Source: Candidatus Gastranaerophilales bacterium
Lineage (GTDB): Bacteria > Cyanobacteriota > Vampirovibrionia > Gastranaerophilales > Gastranaerophilaceae
Assembly (NCBI GenBank): GCA_944322545.1
Contig: CALUPF010000011.1
Location: 1-60,331, forward strand
Reading direction: 5' to 3'
Length of the DNA: 60,331 nt
Under the pieces are notes generated by a model, which made no database searches, was not told the origin of the DNA, and saw nothing but the letters and a program-made list of their open reading frames with translations. Positions 28,376 to 37,964 of this stretch are shown here, in pieces. The position numbers and the translations under genes are program-made. Within the stretch, counting starts at the first letter, position 1, and every line of letters starts with the position of its first letter.

Positions 28376-29242
28376 ATGCAAACATTAAAAATTGGAACTC
28401 GTGGTAGCAAACTTGCAATTGCACAAACTAAAATAGTTGAAAAAGCGTTAAAAGAACATTTTGCTGATTTGCAAACAGAGATTGTTGTTATTCATACGAT
28501 GGGGGATAAGATTTTAGATAAACCGCTAAGCGAAATTGGAGACAAAGGGCTTTTTATTAACGAATTTGAAAATGCACTTGCTCAAAACAAAATCGATATA
28601 GCTGTTCATAGTGCAAAAGATTTGCCATCAGAGTTAAAAGACGGATTAGAAATAATCTGTACACCGATTCGAGCTGATGCAAGAGACGTGTTAGTTATAA
28701 AAAAAGGAGTAAAACAACCTGTTGTTATAGGTACAAGCAGCCCAAGAAGAGAATTTTATATCCAAAAATATTTTCCTCAAGCTCAAATAAAAACAATCAG
28801 AGGCAATATCGATACAAGATTAAAAAAGCTTGAAAACGGAGAATATGATGCAATAGTTTTAGCAAAAGCCGGTTTGGACAGACTTAAAATAACAGAAACA
28901 TTGAACGAAAAATTTGATTTTCGTATTTTTGATACTGACAAAATAGTGCCGGCTGCATGTCAAGGTATAATTGCTGTTGAAGCTAAAAAAGATTTTAAAT
29001 ACAAAAAAGAAGTTGCTCAAATTAATGATAATAAAACTTTTAGGCAATATAAAATAGAACGAGAAACCTTAAAATATCTACAGGTAAACTGTAGTGACAT
29101 TAACGGAGTGTATAGTAATTTTCATGATGAAAATAATATAGATTTGACCATAATGTACAAAGGTAAAGAAATTAATACCACAGGGGAATATTCAGAAATT
29201 TATGAAAATATTTCCAAACTCGTATCACAAATAAAATCATAG
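28376..29242 (+). CDS. hemC: hydroxymethylbilane synthase (porphobilinogen deaminase)
   Basis: This 288-aa enzyme joins four porphobilinogen molecules into hydroxymethylbilane. The N-terminus KIGTRGSKLAIAQTKIV, DKGLFINEFENAL, HSAKDLPSEL and GTSSPRREF are diagnostic. The dipyrromethane-cofactor Cys is in LQVNCSDINGVYS near the C-terminus. The C-terminal domain is a little short compared with about 310 aa in most species. It sits between sirC and cobA/hemD with short gaps. Confidence 0.95.
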   Translation: MQTLKIGTRGSKLAIAQTKIVEKALKEHFADLQTEIVVIHTMGDKILDKPLSEIGDKGLFINEFENALAQNKIDIAVHSAKDLPSELKDGLEIICTPIRADARDVLVIKKGVKQPVVIGTSSPRREFYIQKYFPQAQIKTIRGNIDTRLKKLENGEYDAIVLAKAGLDRLKITETLNEKFDFRIFDTDKIVPAACQGIIAVEAKKDFKYKKEVAQINDNKTFRQYKIERETLKYLQVNCSDINGVYSNFHDENNIDLTIMYKGKEINTTGEYSEIYENISKLVSQIKS

Positions 29243-29254
29243 GAAAAACAAACA

Positions 29255-30787
29255 ATGACGGGTAAAGTTTATTTAATTGGTGCAGGTTGCGGCGAGGCAG
29301 ATTTGATTACTTTAAAAGGTTTGCAAAAACTTCTTGAAGCTGATGTCGTCTTGTATGATTCTTTAGTGGACGAAAATTTGATAGAAAATCTTTCTCAAAC
29401 AGTTGAAAAAATATATGTTGGCAAGCGTTATAATCAAAAATCAATGCCCCAAGAAAAAATAAACGAACTCATTGTTAAATACGCAAAAGAAGGAAAAACC
29501 GTTGTAAGACTAAAAGGCGGAGATCCGTACGTGTTTGGCAGAGGTTCTGAAGAAGCTTTAGAACTTGAAAAGGAAAATATTTTATATGAACTCATCCCGG
29601 GAATATCTTCAGCAATTGCTGTTCCTGAACTTGCTGGAATACCGGTTACTCACAGACAATTAAGCCGTAATTTTACTGTTTTAACAGGCTCTTCAGTTGG
29701 CGTTGATAATGACGAAAAAGTTACTCCTATTGATTATAAAGCTTTGACTAAACTAGGCGGAACAATTGTTTTTTTGATGGGATATCATCATATTGCAGAA
29801 ATTATGAATAACTTTTTGCAAGCTGGGATGGACGAAAATACATCCTGTGCAATTATATCGAAAGGCTGTACTAAAGAACAGACAGTGCTTAAAGGCAATA
29901 TAAAAAATATCACCGAAAAAGCAGAAAAGATAAATTTAAAAGCTCCAATAGTTATTGTTATAGGCGAATGTGTAAAATTTGATTTAAAAGCCTATACAAA
30001 CGATAATGAACAATCGCAAACAACGAATAATAAAAATTTTAAAGATTTAAAAATTGCAGTAACGGGAACAAATAGTTTTGTGCAAAAACTGCGTTCAAAA
30101 ATTGAACAGAAAAAAGGCAAAGTTATAGATTGGGGATTTTTGGATGTTGTTTGCAGTGACGAGTTATTGCCTGATTTTAGTGAGTTTAACTGGATAGTTT
30201 TTACAAGCCAAAACGGTATAGAACAGTTTTTCTTAAAATTAAAAAAAGAACACAAAGACGTAAGATTGCTTTCACATCTAAAATTTGCCGTAATTGGTTC
30301 AGGAACTGCGGAAAAACTTTTAGAATACGGTTTTTATGCTGACTTAATCCCGAGTAATTTTGACTCCGAAACATTAACAAAAGAACTCTTGCTAAAGCTT
30401 AAGACAGATGAAAAGGTTTTGATTTTCAGAGCAAAAGAAGGCAGTGACTTATTAATAAACAAATTAAATGACGCAAAGATTGAGTATCTGGATTTTCAAC
30501 TCTACGAATTAAAAGAAAATACAGAGAAAAAAAGCATTATATCAGCTTTAAACATAAAGTCTTTTGATGTAGATTATTTAGTGTTTGGAAGCGCAAAAGG
30601 CGTCACGACATTTTTTGACAACTTTAAAGCTGATTTTGACAATAAGATAAAAATTGTATGTATTGGTCAAAAATGTGCTCAAGCGTTGGAAAATTACAAT
30701 GTTTCAGAAATTATAATTGCAGATACATACAATATAGATGGCATAATTGAGTGCTTAGAAAAAAATCAAAATAAGGATTCAAAATGA
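29255..30787 (+). CDS. cobA-hemD: uroporphyrinogen-III C-methyltransferase / uroporphyrinogen-III synthase fusion
   Basis: This 510-aa fusion has residues 1-245 as SAM-dependent CobA/SUMT: GKVYLIGAGCGEADLITLKG, LYDSLV, RLKGGDPYVFGRG and PGISSAIA, then VTHR. Residues about 265-505 are HemD: FKDLKIAVTGTNSF, FTSQNGIEQFF and a C-terminal CIGQKCAQAL. It cyclises hydroxymethylbilane to uroporphyrinogen III and methylates it to precorrin-2. The fusion is known in clostridia and related anaerobes and channels flux to siroheme or cobalamin. Its TGA stop overlaps the hemB ATG (ATGA). Confidence 0.93.
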   Translation: MTGKVYLIGAGCGEADLITLKGLQKLLEADVVLYDSLVDENLIENLSQTVEKIYVGKRYNQKSMPQEKINELIVKYAKEGKTVVRLKGGDPYVFGRGSEEALELEKENILYELIPGISSAIAVPELAGIPVTHRQLSRNFTVLTGSSVGVDNDEKVTPIDYKALTKLGGTIVFLMGYHHIAEIMNNFLQAGMDENTSCAIISKGCTKEQTVLKGNIKNITEKAEKINLKAPIVIVIGECVKFDLKAYTNDNEQSQTTNNKNFKDLKIAVTGTNSFVQKLRSKIEQKKGKVIDWGFLDVVCSDELLPDFSEFNWIVFTSQNGIEQFFLKLKKEHKDVRLLSHLKFAVIGSGTAEKLLEYGFYADLIPSNFDSETLTKELLLKLKTDEKVLIFRAKEGSDLLINKLNDAKIEYLDFQLYELKENTEKKSIISALNIKSFDVDYLVFGSAKGVTTFFDNFKADFDNKIKIVCIGQKCAQALENYNVSEIIIADTYNIDGIIECLEKNQNKDSK

Positions 30788-31752
30788 AAAGATTTAGAAG
30801 ATTAAGACAAAATGAAATAATACGAGATTTAGTAAAAGAAACAAGACTTAGCGTAAAGGATTTTATTTACCCTATTTTTGTAATCGATGGCGAGAATATT
30901 AAAGCTCCTGTAGATTCAATGCCAAACGTTTACCAATACTCTATAGACAGGTTAGACGAAATACTTGAGCAAGTTAAAGCAAGCAATATCTCTGGTGTTA
31001 TGGTATTTGGAATACCCAAAGTTGAAGACAAAGACGAATATGGCTCTCAAGCTTATGCACAAAACGGCATTACACAAAGGGCTGTCAGATATATAAAAAC
31101 AAATTACCCAGAAATTTTATGTATAACAGATGTTTGTCTTTGTGAATACACATCACACGGCCATTGCGGCGTTGTAAAAGACGGAGAAATCCTGAATGAT
31201 GAAACATTACCGCTTCTTTGTGATATGGCGGTAAGTTTAGCAAAAGCAGGTGCGGATATGATTGCGCCATCAGATATGATGGATGGTAGAATTATGGCAA
31301 TCCGTAATGCGTTGGATAATGCCGGTTTTAAAAATATTCCGATTATGGCGTACAGCGCAAAATTTGCTTCTGCATATTACGGTCCGTTTAGAGATGCAGC
31401 TCATTCAAGCCCTTGTTTTGGAGATAGAAAAAGTTATCAAATGGATTTTTCTAATCCCAAAGAAGCTCTAAACGAAATAGCAACAGATATAGAAGAAGGT
31501 GCTGATATAGTAATGGTCAAACCTGCTCTTGCTTATTTAGATATTTTAAAAGAAGCTTCTCAAAACTTTAATATACCAATTGCTGTTTATAACGTAAGCG
31601 GTGAATATTCGATGGTAAAAGCTGCTTCTATGCAAGGATGGGTGGATGAAAAGAAAATCGTCACAGAAAACCTTATTGCTATGAAAAGAGCAGGTGCAAA
31701 TATAATAATCACATATCACGCATTAGATATGGCAAAATGGATGAATGAATAA
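30784..31752 (+). CDS. hemB: porphobilinogen synthase (ALA dehydratase)
   Basis: This 322-aa enzyme condenses two 5-aminolevulinate molecules to porphobilinogen. The active-site lysines are in MAYSAKFAS and VMVKPALAYLD. The DVCLCEYTSHGHCG segment has three Cys, which indicates a zinc-dependent form. Start ATG with AAGGAT upstream. It overlaps cobA/hemD by 4 bp and is followed by hemL 17 bp later. Confidence 0.96.
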   Translation: MKRFRRLRQNEIIRDLVKETRLSVKDFIYPIFVIDGENIKAPVDSMPNVYQYSIDRLDEILEQVKASNISGVMVFGIPKVEDKDEYGSQAYAQNGITQRAVRYIKTNYPEILCITDVCLCEYTSHGHCGVVKDGEILNDETLPLLCDMAVSLAKAGADMIAPSDMMDGRIMAIRNALDNAGFKNIPIMAYSAKFASAYYGPFRDAAHSSPCFGDRKSYQMDFSNPKEALNEIATDIEEGADIVMVKPALAYLDILKEASQNFNIPIAVYNVSGEYSMVKAASMQGWVDEKKIVTENLIAMKRAGANIIITYHALDMAKWMNE

Positions 31753-31769
31753 TTTTGAAAAGGATTGTT

Positions 31770-33026
31770 ATGACTAAATCAGAAGAACTTTTTAAACAAG
31801 CACAAAATATAATGCCAGGTGGGGTAAATAGCCCCGTAAGAGCTTTTAATTCCGTTAAAAGGACTCCTTTTTTTGTTGAAAAGGCAAAGGGGGCTTATAT
31901 TTATGATGTAGACGGAAATCAATATATTGATTATGTTTGTTCTTGGGGCCCAGGGATTTTAGGTCATGCGTATCCTAAAGTTGTAGAAGCTGTAAAAAAA
32001 GTGTGTGATAACGGATTAACTTTTGGTGCGCCTACCGAAAAAGAACTTACTTTAGCTGAGCTTATAAAAAAATGTGTTCCGTCTATGGCAATGATAAGAT
32101 TGGTCAGCTCAGGAACCGAGGCTGTAATGAGTGCGGTAAGGGCTGCAAGAGGTTTTACAGGCAGAGATAAAATAATCAAATTTGTCGGTTGTTACCACGG
32201 GCACTCTGACGGATTGTTGATGAAAGCGGGCTCAGGAGTTTTGACTGGTTCAATTCCTGATAGTAGCGGGATTCCAAAGGATTATGCAAAATATACTCTT
32301 TTAGCGGAATATAACAACGAAGAATCCGTTAAAAAGCTTATGGAACAATATGGTAACGATATTGCTTGTGTAGTAGTAGAACCGGTAGCTGCTAATATGG
32401 GAGTAGTTCCACCTAAACCAGAATTTTTGAAATTTTTAAGAGAAATAACCCAACAATATGGCTCTTTGCTGATTTTTGATGAAGTGATAACAGGCTTTAG
32501 ATTGGCATTAGGCGGTGCTCAAGAATATTACGGAATAACACCTGATTTGTCAACATTTGGCAAAATAGTAGGTGGAGGAATGCCTTTAGCTGTCTATGGC
32601 GGCAGAAAAGATATTATGTCTTGTGTTGCTCCTGTTGGCAAAGTGTATCAAGCAGGCACACTGTCAGGCAACCCTGTTGCTGTTACTGCCGGGATAGAAA
32701 CATTAAAAATACTTATGGAAAATAAAGAAATCTATCAACAAATTGATAAACAAGCTTCACTTTTAGAAAAAGCATATCAATCAATTGGGCTCCAAACTAA
32801 AAGAGTCGGTTCTTTATTATCTGCATTTTTTACAGATAAACAAATTATGTCTTATGATGATGTTTTAACTTGTGATACAAATAAATTTGCTGATTACTTT
32901 AGCCATATGTTAAACAACAAAATTTATGTTGCACCGTCTCAGTTTGAAGCAATGTTTGTATCAAATGCTCATTCTGATGAAATAATAGCTAGAACTGTTG
33001 ATGTAATTTGCAAATATCGAAGATAG
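31770..33026 (+). CDS. hemL: glutamate-1-semialdehyde 2,1-aminomutase
   Basis: This PLP enzyme of the aminotransferase class III fold makes 5-aminolevulinate, the product used by HemB. I chose the ATG at 31770 (MTKSEELFKQAQNIMPGGVNSPVRAF) over the upstream TTG at 31755 because AAAAGG lies just upstream. Diagnostic parts are SSGTEAVMSAVRAARGFTGR, IFDEVITGFR and the PLP Lys in TFGKIVGGGMP. Length (418 aa) is normal. It is the last gene of the cluster; no hemE follows. Confidence 0.95.
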   Translation: MTKSEELFKQAQNIMPGGVNSPVRAFNSVKRTPFFVEKAKGAYIYDVDGNQYIDYVCSWGPGILGHAYPKVVEAVKKVCDNGLTFGAPTEKELTLAELIKKCVPSMAMIRLVSSGTEAVMSAVRAARGFTGRDKIIKFVGCYHGHSDGLLMKAGSGVLTGSIPDSSGIPKDYAKYTLLAEYNNEESVKKLMEQYGNDIACVVVEPVAANMGVVPPKPEFLKFLREITQQYGSLLIFDEVITGFRLALGGAQEYYGITPDLSTFGKIVGGGMPLAVYGGRKDIMSCVAPVGKVYQAGTLSGNPVAVTAGIETLKILMENKEIYQQIDKQASLLEKAYQSIGLQTKRVGSLLSAFFTDKQIMSYDDVLTCDTNKFADYFSHMLNNKIYVAPSQFEAMFVSNAHSDEIIARTVDVICKYRR

Positions 33027-33085
33027 CTGCTTATTTTTGTTGTTATATTACATTTCTGTAAATTTTTTAGCTCAGGTCATTTGGC

Positions 33086-34309
33086 TTAATTTTCGGTTGT
33101 TAAAATTTTCATATCTGAATTTAAGATAAATCTGTTCTTTTTAGAATCATATACAACATCTGTGAAATTAAATTCTTTTGGCATATTGTTAATAACAAAT
33201 TCGTGTTGATCATTGCTTGATGATCCTATGACATAACGTCCTTGTGTTCCTGCAGGAACATTAATGTTATGTTGTATAGTGGTTTGGAATTTAGATTGTT
33301 TTAGCCAGTCTTCTACAAATTTAGTGTTAAATGTTGTTGATTTGAACCTGTCATCTACAATTTTTGTCTGTTTTATCATTTCTATGACTTTGTTTTTTAG
33401 TGGTTTGGGTAAAAACCTCATCATTTGCATCGCGTCTGCAAGAGAAAGCTTGTCTTTACCTTTTATGTAATCATAAAGGTTAGTTTCTTTTGAGCCTGAG
33501 AAAAGATAGCTGTAGGTGTATTCTGAAAAACCTGTTTTTTAGTAAAAGGCATAAGCATTTTATTTATAAGTTTGATAGTTTTTGTCATTGATTCTGGCAA
33601 TTCTACGTTATTAAAAGCACCTGTATGTCTAACACCTCTGCTGACAGACAAAGCTTTTTCAGTTTTATGTTGTGACAGAAATTCACGAAGTTGTTGTATT
33701 GCTTTAGGGGATTTATAAACATTGTCACTATTTTCAACATAACTTGCTAAAATTAAGTCTGATGAGCCTTTTTCCATTTCTTTTAACATATCTACTGAAA
33801 TATTTTTGTTTAACTGATAACCGTTAAGAAATAACACGTCGATTAGTTTTTTAGATTTAATAACGTGTTCATATGCTTCAGGATTGTAATAGTATAAATC
33901 TAATAAATTTTTCACTCCTGCATTTACACAGCTTTTAGGATAGTTTAATTGCTGCATTTTTTCTGTGATTTGTTTTGCTATTTGTTCGAATTCTTTAGCT
34001 CTGTGTGGTTCTTTTTCAAGTACTTTTATTAGATTGATTCCAAAAAAGTCTGAGTTAGGTACAGCACATTTATAATCATCATAAAATTTTAAATAATTAG
34101 AAAGATATGGGGATTCTTCTGCAAACTTTTGCGCATCAAGGATGATGCCAGATGCTTTATTGCTCAATTCTACAGTGTCTTTGTTAATGGTGTTTTTTAA
34201 CGATAAAGATGGTTGTACATTTTTTTTGTAATAAGAGATGATGCTCCATTACGTTTTAATGCAGAAGGAATTTTTCTGACATATTGAGAAATTCTTGTAC
34301 TAAATGACA
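33086..34309 (-). pseudogene. R-S-E type ADP-ribosyltransferase-like protein, broken at two homopolymers
   Basis: Joining three frames gives about 405 aa. Start: ATG at 34309 (MSFSTRISQYVRKIP). The frame breaks at the T8 run (34220-34227) and resumes as KNVQPSLSLKNTINKDTVELSNKASGII. It breaks again at the T6 run (33535-33540) and resumes as TGFSEYTYSYLFSGSKETNL. One base added at each run restores a single frame. The C-terminal part carries the ART signature of the R-S-E class: Arg in LSVSRGVRHTG, STT in DRFKSTTFN, and Gln-x-Glu in DQHEFVINN preceded by GTQGRYV. Such domains modify proteins at Arg, and many are toxins or effectors. No signal peptide. Confidence 0.6.
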
Positions 34310-34527
34310 TAAAACCACCAATTTTTTCTAACCTTATATAAATAAAAAGGTTTTTGGCTTTAAAATTGCCTAATATTTTTGTTTTATTAAGCTTTTTAAA
34401 ACACTATTTAGATAATTCATTTTATGGTTTTCGTATTGACTGAGATTTAGCTCTAATTTGTAATATATGTTGTTTTAAGTGAAATGAAATTTTATATTTG
34501 AAATTTCTTATGTGCTAAAATTGTTTC

Positions 34528-35364
34528 ATGGTTTCAGTAAATTATAAAAATAAACAGGTTGCTTTTAAGGGTGTTTTTTATCCAAAAGATCTGAACTACA
34601 AGAAAGCTTTGCAAAAGGGTTTGATGGATTCTTATGGAATAAGCTGTAAGATTCAGGACTTGGATGCTGTAGCTGGCCCAAATGAATTGCGTGGTATTAT
34701 TTCTAAACTTAAGCCAAATCAGTACGAGGTTGGTGATAGTTTCAGAGCTAATTTTCATATTCATACAAAAGCATCTGACGGTCGTCTGACTCCTAAAGAA
34801 TTTCTTGAACTATGTGTGGATTGGGCAAATCGTATGTTTAAATTAAACAAAAATCAAGATGATTTACCTGCCTTTTCAGCAGCAATAACTGATCATGATA
34901 GGGTAGCTAGCACAAAGGAAGTTATTGCTTTAATCGCTCAAGAACCAGATAAGTATAAAAATTTTAAATTTATAAGTGGTTGTGAATTTCTGTTGTATGG
35001 CTATAAAGAACCACATAGTGCATTTGAGGCTGTTGGTTTGGGCTTTAATCCATTTGATAAAAATATTCAACATATGATGAAAGGTTTTGAGTCACATAAT
35101 CATATTTCAGATGCAAAAAAGGTTATTGATGCGGGAGGAATTTTTTCTTGGGCTCATCCTATTGTAACTCCTGATAAAATCAATGAAGACTTTTTTGTGT
35201 TCTTAAAAGCCAATGGCATCAATGGAGTTGAAGGAAATTATCAATATAGCAAGTGGGATAAAGAATATGTTAATGCTATTAAGCCAGCTCTTGATAAACT
35301 GATTAAACAATTTAAAATGTTTGTGACAGGTGGAACTGACAGTCATAGAAAAACAATATTTTAA
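34528..35364 (+). CDS. PHP-domain metal-dependent phosphoesterase with N-terminal AFKG motif
   Basis: This 278-aa protein is the PHP domain found in histidinol-phosphatase-like and polymerase-associated phosphoesterases: ANFHIHTKASDGRLTP, AITDHDRVAS, SGCEFLL, GGIFSWAHPIV and TGGTDSHRK provide the His/Asp metal ligands. The N-terminus is an extra 60 residues containing VAFKGVFYP (11-19), the signature shared with other unknown proteins of this window. It ends soon after the last ligand motif; a few residues may be missing from the usual C-terminus, but all ligands are present. The substrate is unknown. Confidence 0.75.
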   Translation: MVSVNYKNKQVAFKGVFYPKDLNYKKALQKGLMDSYGISCKIQDLDAVAGPNELRGIISKLKPNQYEVGDSFRANFHIHTKASDGRLTPKEFLELCVDWANRMFKLNKNQDDLPAFSAAITDHDRVASTKEVIALIAQEPDKYKNFKFISGCEFLLYGYKEPHSAFEAVGLGFNPFDKNIQHMMKGFESHNHISDAKKVIDAGGIFSWAHPIVTPDKINEDFFVFLKANGINGVEGNYQYSKWDKEYVNAIKPALDKLIKQFKMFVTGGTDSHRKTIF

Positions 35365-35416
35365 AGGATATGGTTTGAATAATTTTATGTGAAATTGTAT
35401 TTTTTTTACTAAAAAT

Positions 35417-35850
35417 TTAAAACTTTGCTGATTTTTGTCCAAATTGAAGTTTTTTAGGTTTTAAACCAATACTATTATTCTCATGTAACTTAGTTATGTC
35501 TGTTGTCTTTTTCCAAGAATTGATTTTTTTATTTCTTATAGAAAATATGTCTTTCCCTTGCTAAAATCATGACCGACGTATAGATTTTCTAATGCATGAG
35601 AATCAAAGCCTCCTACTTTTTTCGTGTTCATATTTTGTCACGATATTCATAGCAAAGACTTTATCTTCATTATTGGCTGTATAGTGTTTAGTTTGTGTAT
35701 AATATCTCGATATTTAGGAGCATAGCTTTTGCTGCTTTATTTGCGTAATATACACGACCTTTAAATGAAACTATATTAGTTGAATTGTATATAGGCACTA
35801 ATTTGTCATTGAACGATACTTTCTCCAGCTGTTTTTTTTATCGTCACATA
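35417..35850 (-). pseudogene. decayed relic of an SFKG-motif protein
   Basis: No intact ORF exists, but minus-strand fragments in different frames read as protein: LEKVSFNDKLVP..STNIVSFKGRVYYANKAA, then ANNEDKVFAMNIVTKYEHEK, then GGFDSHALENLYVGHDFSKGK and LKPKKLQFGQKSAKF before a stop at 35417. At least three frame changes are needed. The VSFKG piece matches the motif in intact unknown proteins nearby, which marks this as the remains of the same class. Confidence 0.5.
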
Positions 35851-35870
35851 AACAAATGTATTGATATAGC

Positions 35871-36761
35871 TTAATTAATACCACAGCTTTTTACGTTATT
35901 ATTTATAGGGATAGATATCTTTTCAATTTTTGTTTTATATACATCTATTAAATTATCTGCATATGCTAATGTTGTAATTAGCACCAAATAACAATGTAAA
36001 ATTCCAATTAATGTTGAGACAATAATTGAACCTATAAATGGATTAGAAGCAAATTGGAATATTATTCCAAGAACAATACCAAAACAGCCAACTACAGTAA
36101 CTATTATTTGAGAAACTGTCATGTTTAAAAGATTTACTAGAACAAATTTCAAAGATACCATAAGAGCATCTTTAAAAGATTTTTTTACATAATTAAAAAA
36201 CTCAACAGGATCAAATATTTTTGCTGAATACTGAAAATTTTTGGCATACGAGATATAAATGAACTGAACAAATGGAGAAATCAAAATATAATATATAGAA
36301 ACAATAGTAATAAATATAAAGCAAAGTGAAATTAATAAAACAACAGATAAAAGGTCTTTATTACTTATTAAAAATACACCAAATTCGTAAAAAAACGAAA
36401 ATACCACAAGTATAGGGATTCCTGTATACAACATCCAAACCAAAAATACAGGTAGTGCTTTTATACCTTTGACTAAGCAATCTAAGTCAAGATCAGGAAT
36501 TCCAGCTGGCTCGTATAATCTCTTATTCAAGAACTTGAAATAGAACCCTAATATAAATAACATAGGAATGATTGATAAAACCAATAGAATTAAAGAAGTA
36601 TTGAGTACCTGAGTCATATACTCTTTAAAATCTTTGTCTAGAAATTCAAGGGTTGCTCCTAATAAACTGGGAAAAATAAACAATAAACAGATACATAAAT
36701 GTGTTTTGATAATGTTCATTCCCTTGTATAAATTTTTAAAACTATCTAAAATTCTTTTCAT
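35871..36761 (-). CDS. polytopic membrane protein of unknown function (DUF4013-like)
   Basis: This 296-aa protein has six to seven hydrophobic segments (for example THLCICLLFIFPSLLGATLEF, LILLVLSIIPMLFILGFYF, VGCFGIVLGIIFQF) and short loops. Composition and architecture recall DUF4013-type inner-membrane proteins, but no decisive motif is seen. It is divergent from the small membrane gene at 36860. The start ATG has AACGAC only, a weak ribosome binding site. Confidence 0.5.
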   Translation of the reverse strand: MKRILDSFKNLYKGMNIIKTHLCICLLFIFPSLLGATLEFLDKDFKEYMTQVLNTSLILLVLSIIPMLFILGFYFKFLNKRLYEPAGIPDLDLDCLVKGIKALPVFLVWMLYTGIPILVVFSFFYEFGVFLISNKDLLSVVLLISLCFIFITIVSIYYILISPFVQFIYISYAKNFQYSAKIFDPVEFFNYVKKSFKDALMVSLKFVLVNLLNMTVSQIIVTVVGCFGIVLGIIFQFASNPFIGSIIVSTLIGILHCYLVLITTLAYADNLIDVYKTKIEKISIPINNNVKSCGIN

Positions 36762-36859
36762 ATAGTCGTTCCCAAAATTTACAATAGCTCAATCATTGTT
36801 ATAAAATTTACTTTTTATTGTATAATTGCATACATAATAAAGAAAAAAGGTGTATTACT

Positions 36860-37372
36860 ATGTGCAATTTTTTTAATAAAAAAATACAGTGTAATTTTAT
36901 TGATAATTTATTGGTAAAATTTTATATTTTCATTTTGTTTTTTATGCCTTTTATTGTGTTGTTATATTTATTGATAAATTATCCTTACAGAGAAATCTTT
37001 GTGTGTAATTCAAGTAAGTGTAGTCTTGAACGATGTTATTTCTTTTCTAACTCAAATATAGTTCATATGAGCAGACCTGTAAAGGTCTATGTTCATTATA
37101 GCGGTGGCAACAGATTAAAATCTTGTTCTTTAATGATATCTGATTATCAGCGTTTATTTTACTCGACATATTATATACCTAATTTTGCTTATCGCGATAG
37201 AGATTTGATAAAATCAGACAATGAAAAAATAAAAATAACTAAATATAATCAAGATATTTCTATAGTACTTATTTTTAATATAGCGCTTATTCTTCTCATC
37301 ATTTATGGAAGAATAAGCTATCTAAAAAAAAGTAAAGCAACTTTGCCTCAAACATCTGGACCTGAAAAATAA
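36860..37372 (+). CDS. small bitopic/polytopic membrane protein of unknown function
   Basis: I use the ATG at 36860 with AAAAGG 9 bp upstream; an upstream in-frame TTG would add 14 residues with no support. This 170-aa protein has one hydrophobic segment near the N-terminus (FYIFILFFMPFIVLLYLLI), a Cys-containing loop of about 85 residues, and a second near the C-terminus (ISIVLIFNIALILLIIYG). No family recognised. Confidence 0.5.
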   Translation: MCNFFNKKIQCNFIDNLLVKFYIFILFFMPFIVLLYLLINYPYREIFVCNSSKCSLERCYFFSNSNIVHMSRPVKVYVHYSGGNRLKSCSLMISDYQRLFYSTYYIPNFAYRDRDLIKSDNEKIKITKYNQDISIVLIFNIALILLIIYGRISYLKKSKATLPQTSGPEK

Positions 37373-37847
37373 GATTTAGTTTGTATATTTGACTTTCTGC
37401 CTAACAATAAATCTGATATTAATCGGTTTACTAAAATTTTTTGATTTCAGTAAACCTTGAGTGAATTTAAAAGAATTCTTTGTGTTTTCTGGACCTGATA
37501 AAGTCCTTTCATACCTATAAAAAAATCAATATGATGCAACTGTCGACAGATATAAATTAGTGTTATTAGTATAGAAAGTTCGACATAAATTAGACAAGTT
37601 TAATGTAAACTGAATATTTCAACACACTAATCCCACATTTACAAAAAGCTCACAAACCTTATTAAATCGGAGAGGGGGGGATTGTCTTGCTCGCTCGCGT
37701 GTAACGGCAATTTCGTGTTTTGTTTTTGTGATTTTATCACTGCAAACAAAAGCACTCCAGCCTCAGCTCGCTCGCGCTCGAACCTATTGCAAGGCTTCGC
37801 CTTGTGGTTCTCATCCCACATTAAAGAACTTCAACAACAATAAAAGT
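37373..37847. other. gene-free stretch with tRNA-Ser 3'-end fragment and GC-rich repeats
   Basis: I find no credible gene. The stretch holds an inverted repeat GGTTTACT/AGTAAACC (37425-37456), a repeated TCTGGACCTGA (end of the preceding gene and 37489-37499), a tRNA-Ser 3'-end fragment (37667-37683), an 11-bp direct repeat GCTCGCTCGCG (37689-37699 and 37766-37776) and a hairpin CAAGGC-TTC-GCCTTG (37790-37804). The last half is more GC-rich than the flanks. Confidence 0.55.
37664..37683 (-). repeat. fragment of the 3' end of tRNA-Ser, possible attachment site
   Basis: Twenty bases ending in GGGGGGATT are identical to the 3' end of tRNA-Ser(GGA) with flank (59204-59223) and differ by one base from the adjacent tRNA-Ser(CGA) (37845-37863). 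It lies about 180 bp beyond the 3' end of the complete tRNA, the arrangement left when an element integrates into a tRNA end. Confidence 0.55.
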
Positions 37848-37934
37848 CGGAGAGGGTGGGATTCGAACCCACGGTACAATCGCTTGCACACAGACTTTCG
37901 AGATCCGCACCTTAAACCACTCGGACACCTCTCC
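37848..37934 (-). tRNA. tRNA-Ser(CGA)
   Basis: Read on the minus strand it begins GGAGAGGTGTCCGAGTGG and ends in the T-loop GGTTCGAATCC and acceptor CCTCTCC-G. The anticodon loop CTCGAAA gives anticodon CGA, for UCG codons. The long variable arm is typical of tRNA-Ser. Length 87; the 3' CCA is not encoded. Confidence 0.93.
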
Positions 37935-37964
37935 ATTACGTTTATTTTATATCAAAACCTAAAT

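Noticed and set aside
37639..37821. A 60-aa minus-strand ORF next to tRNA-Ser
   Set aside because: It lies on the repeat-rich stretch, has no ribosome binding site, and its product has no natural composition.
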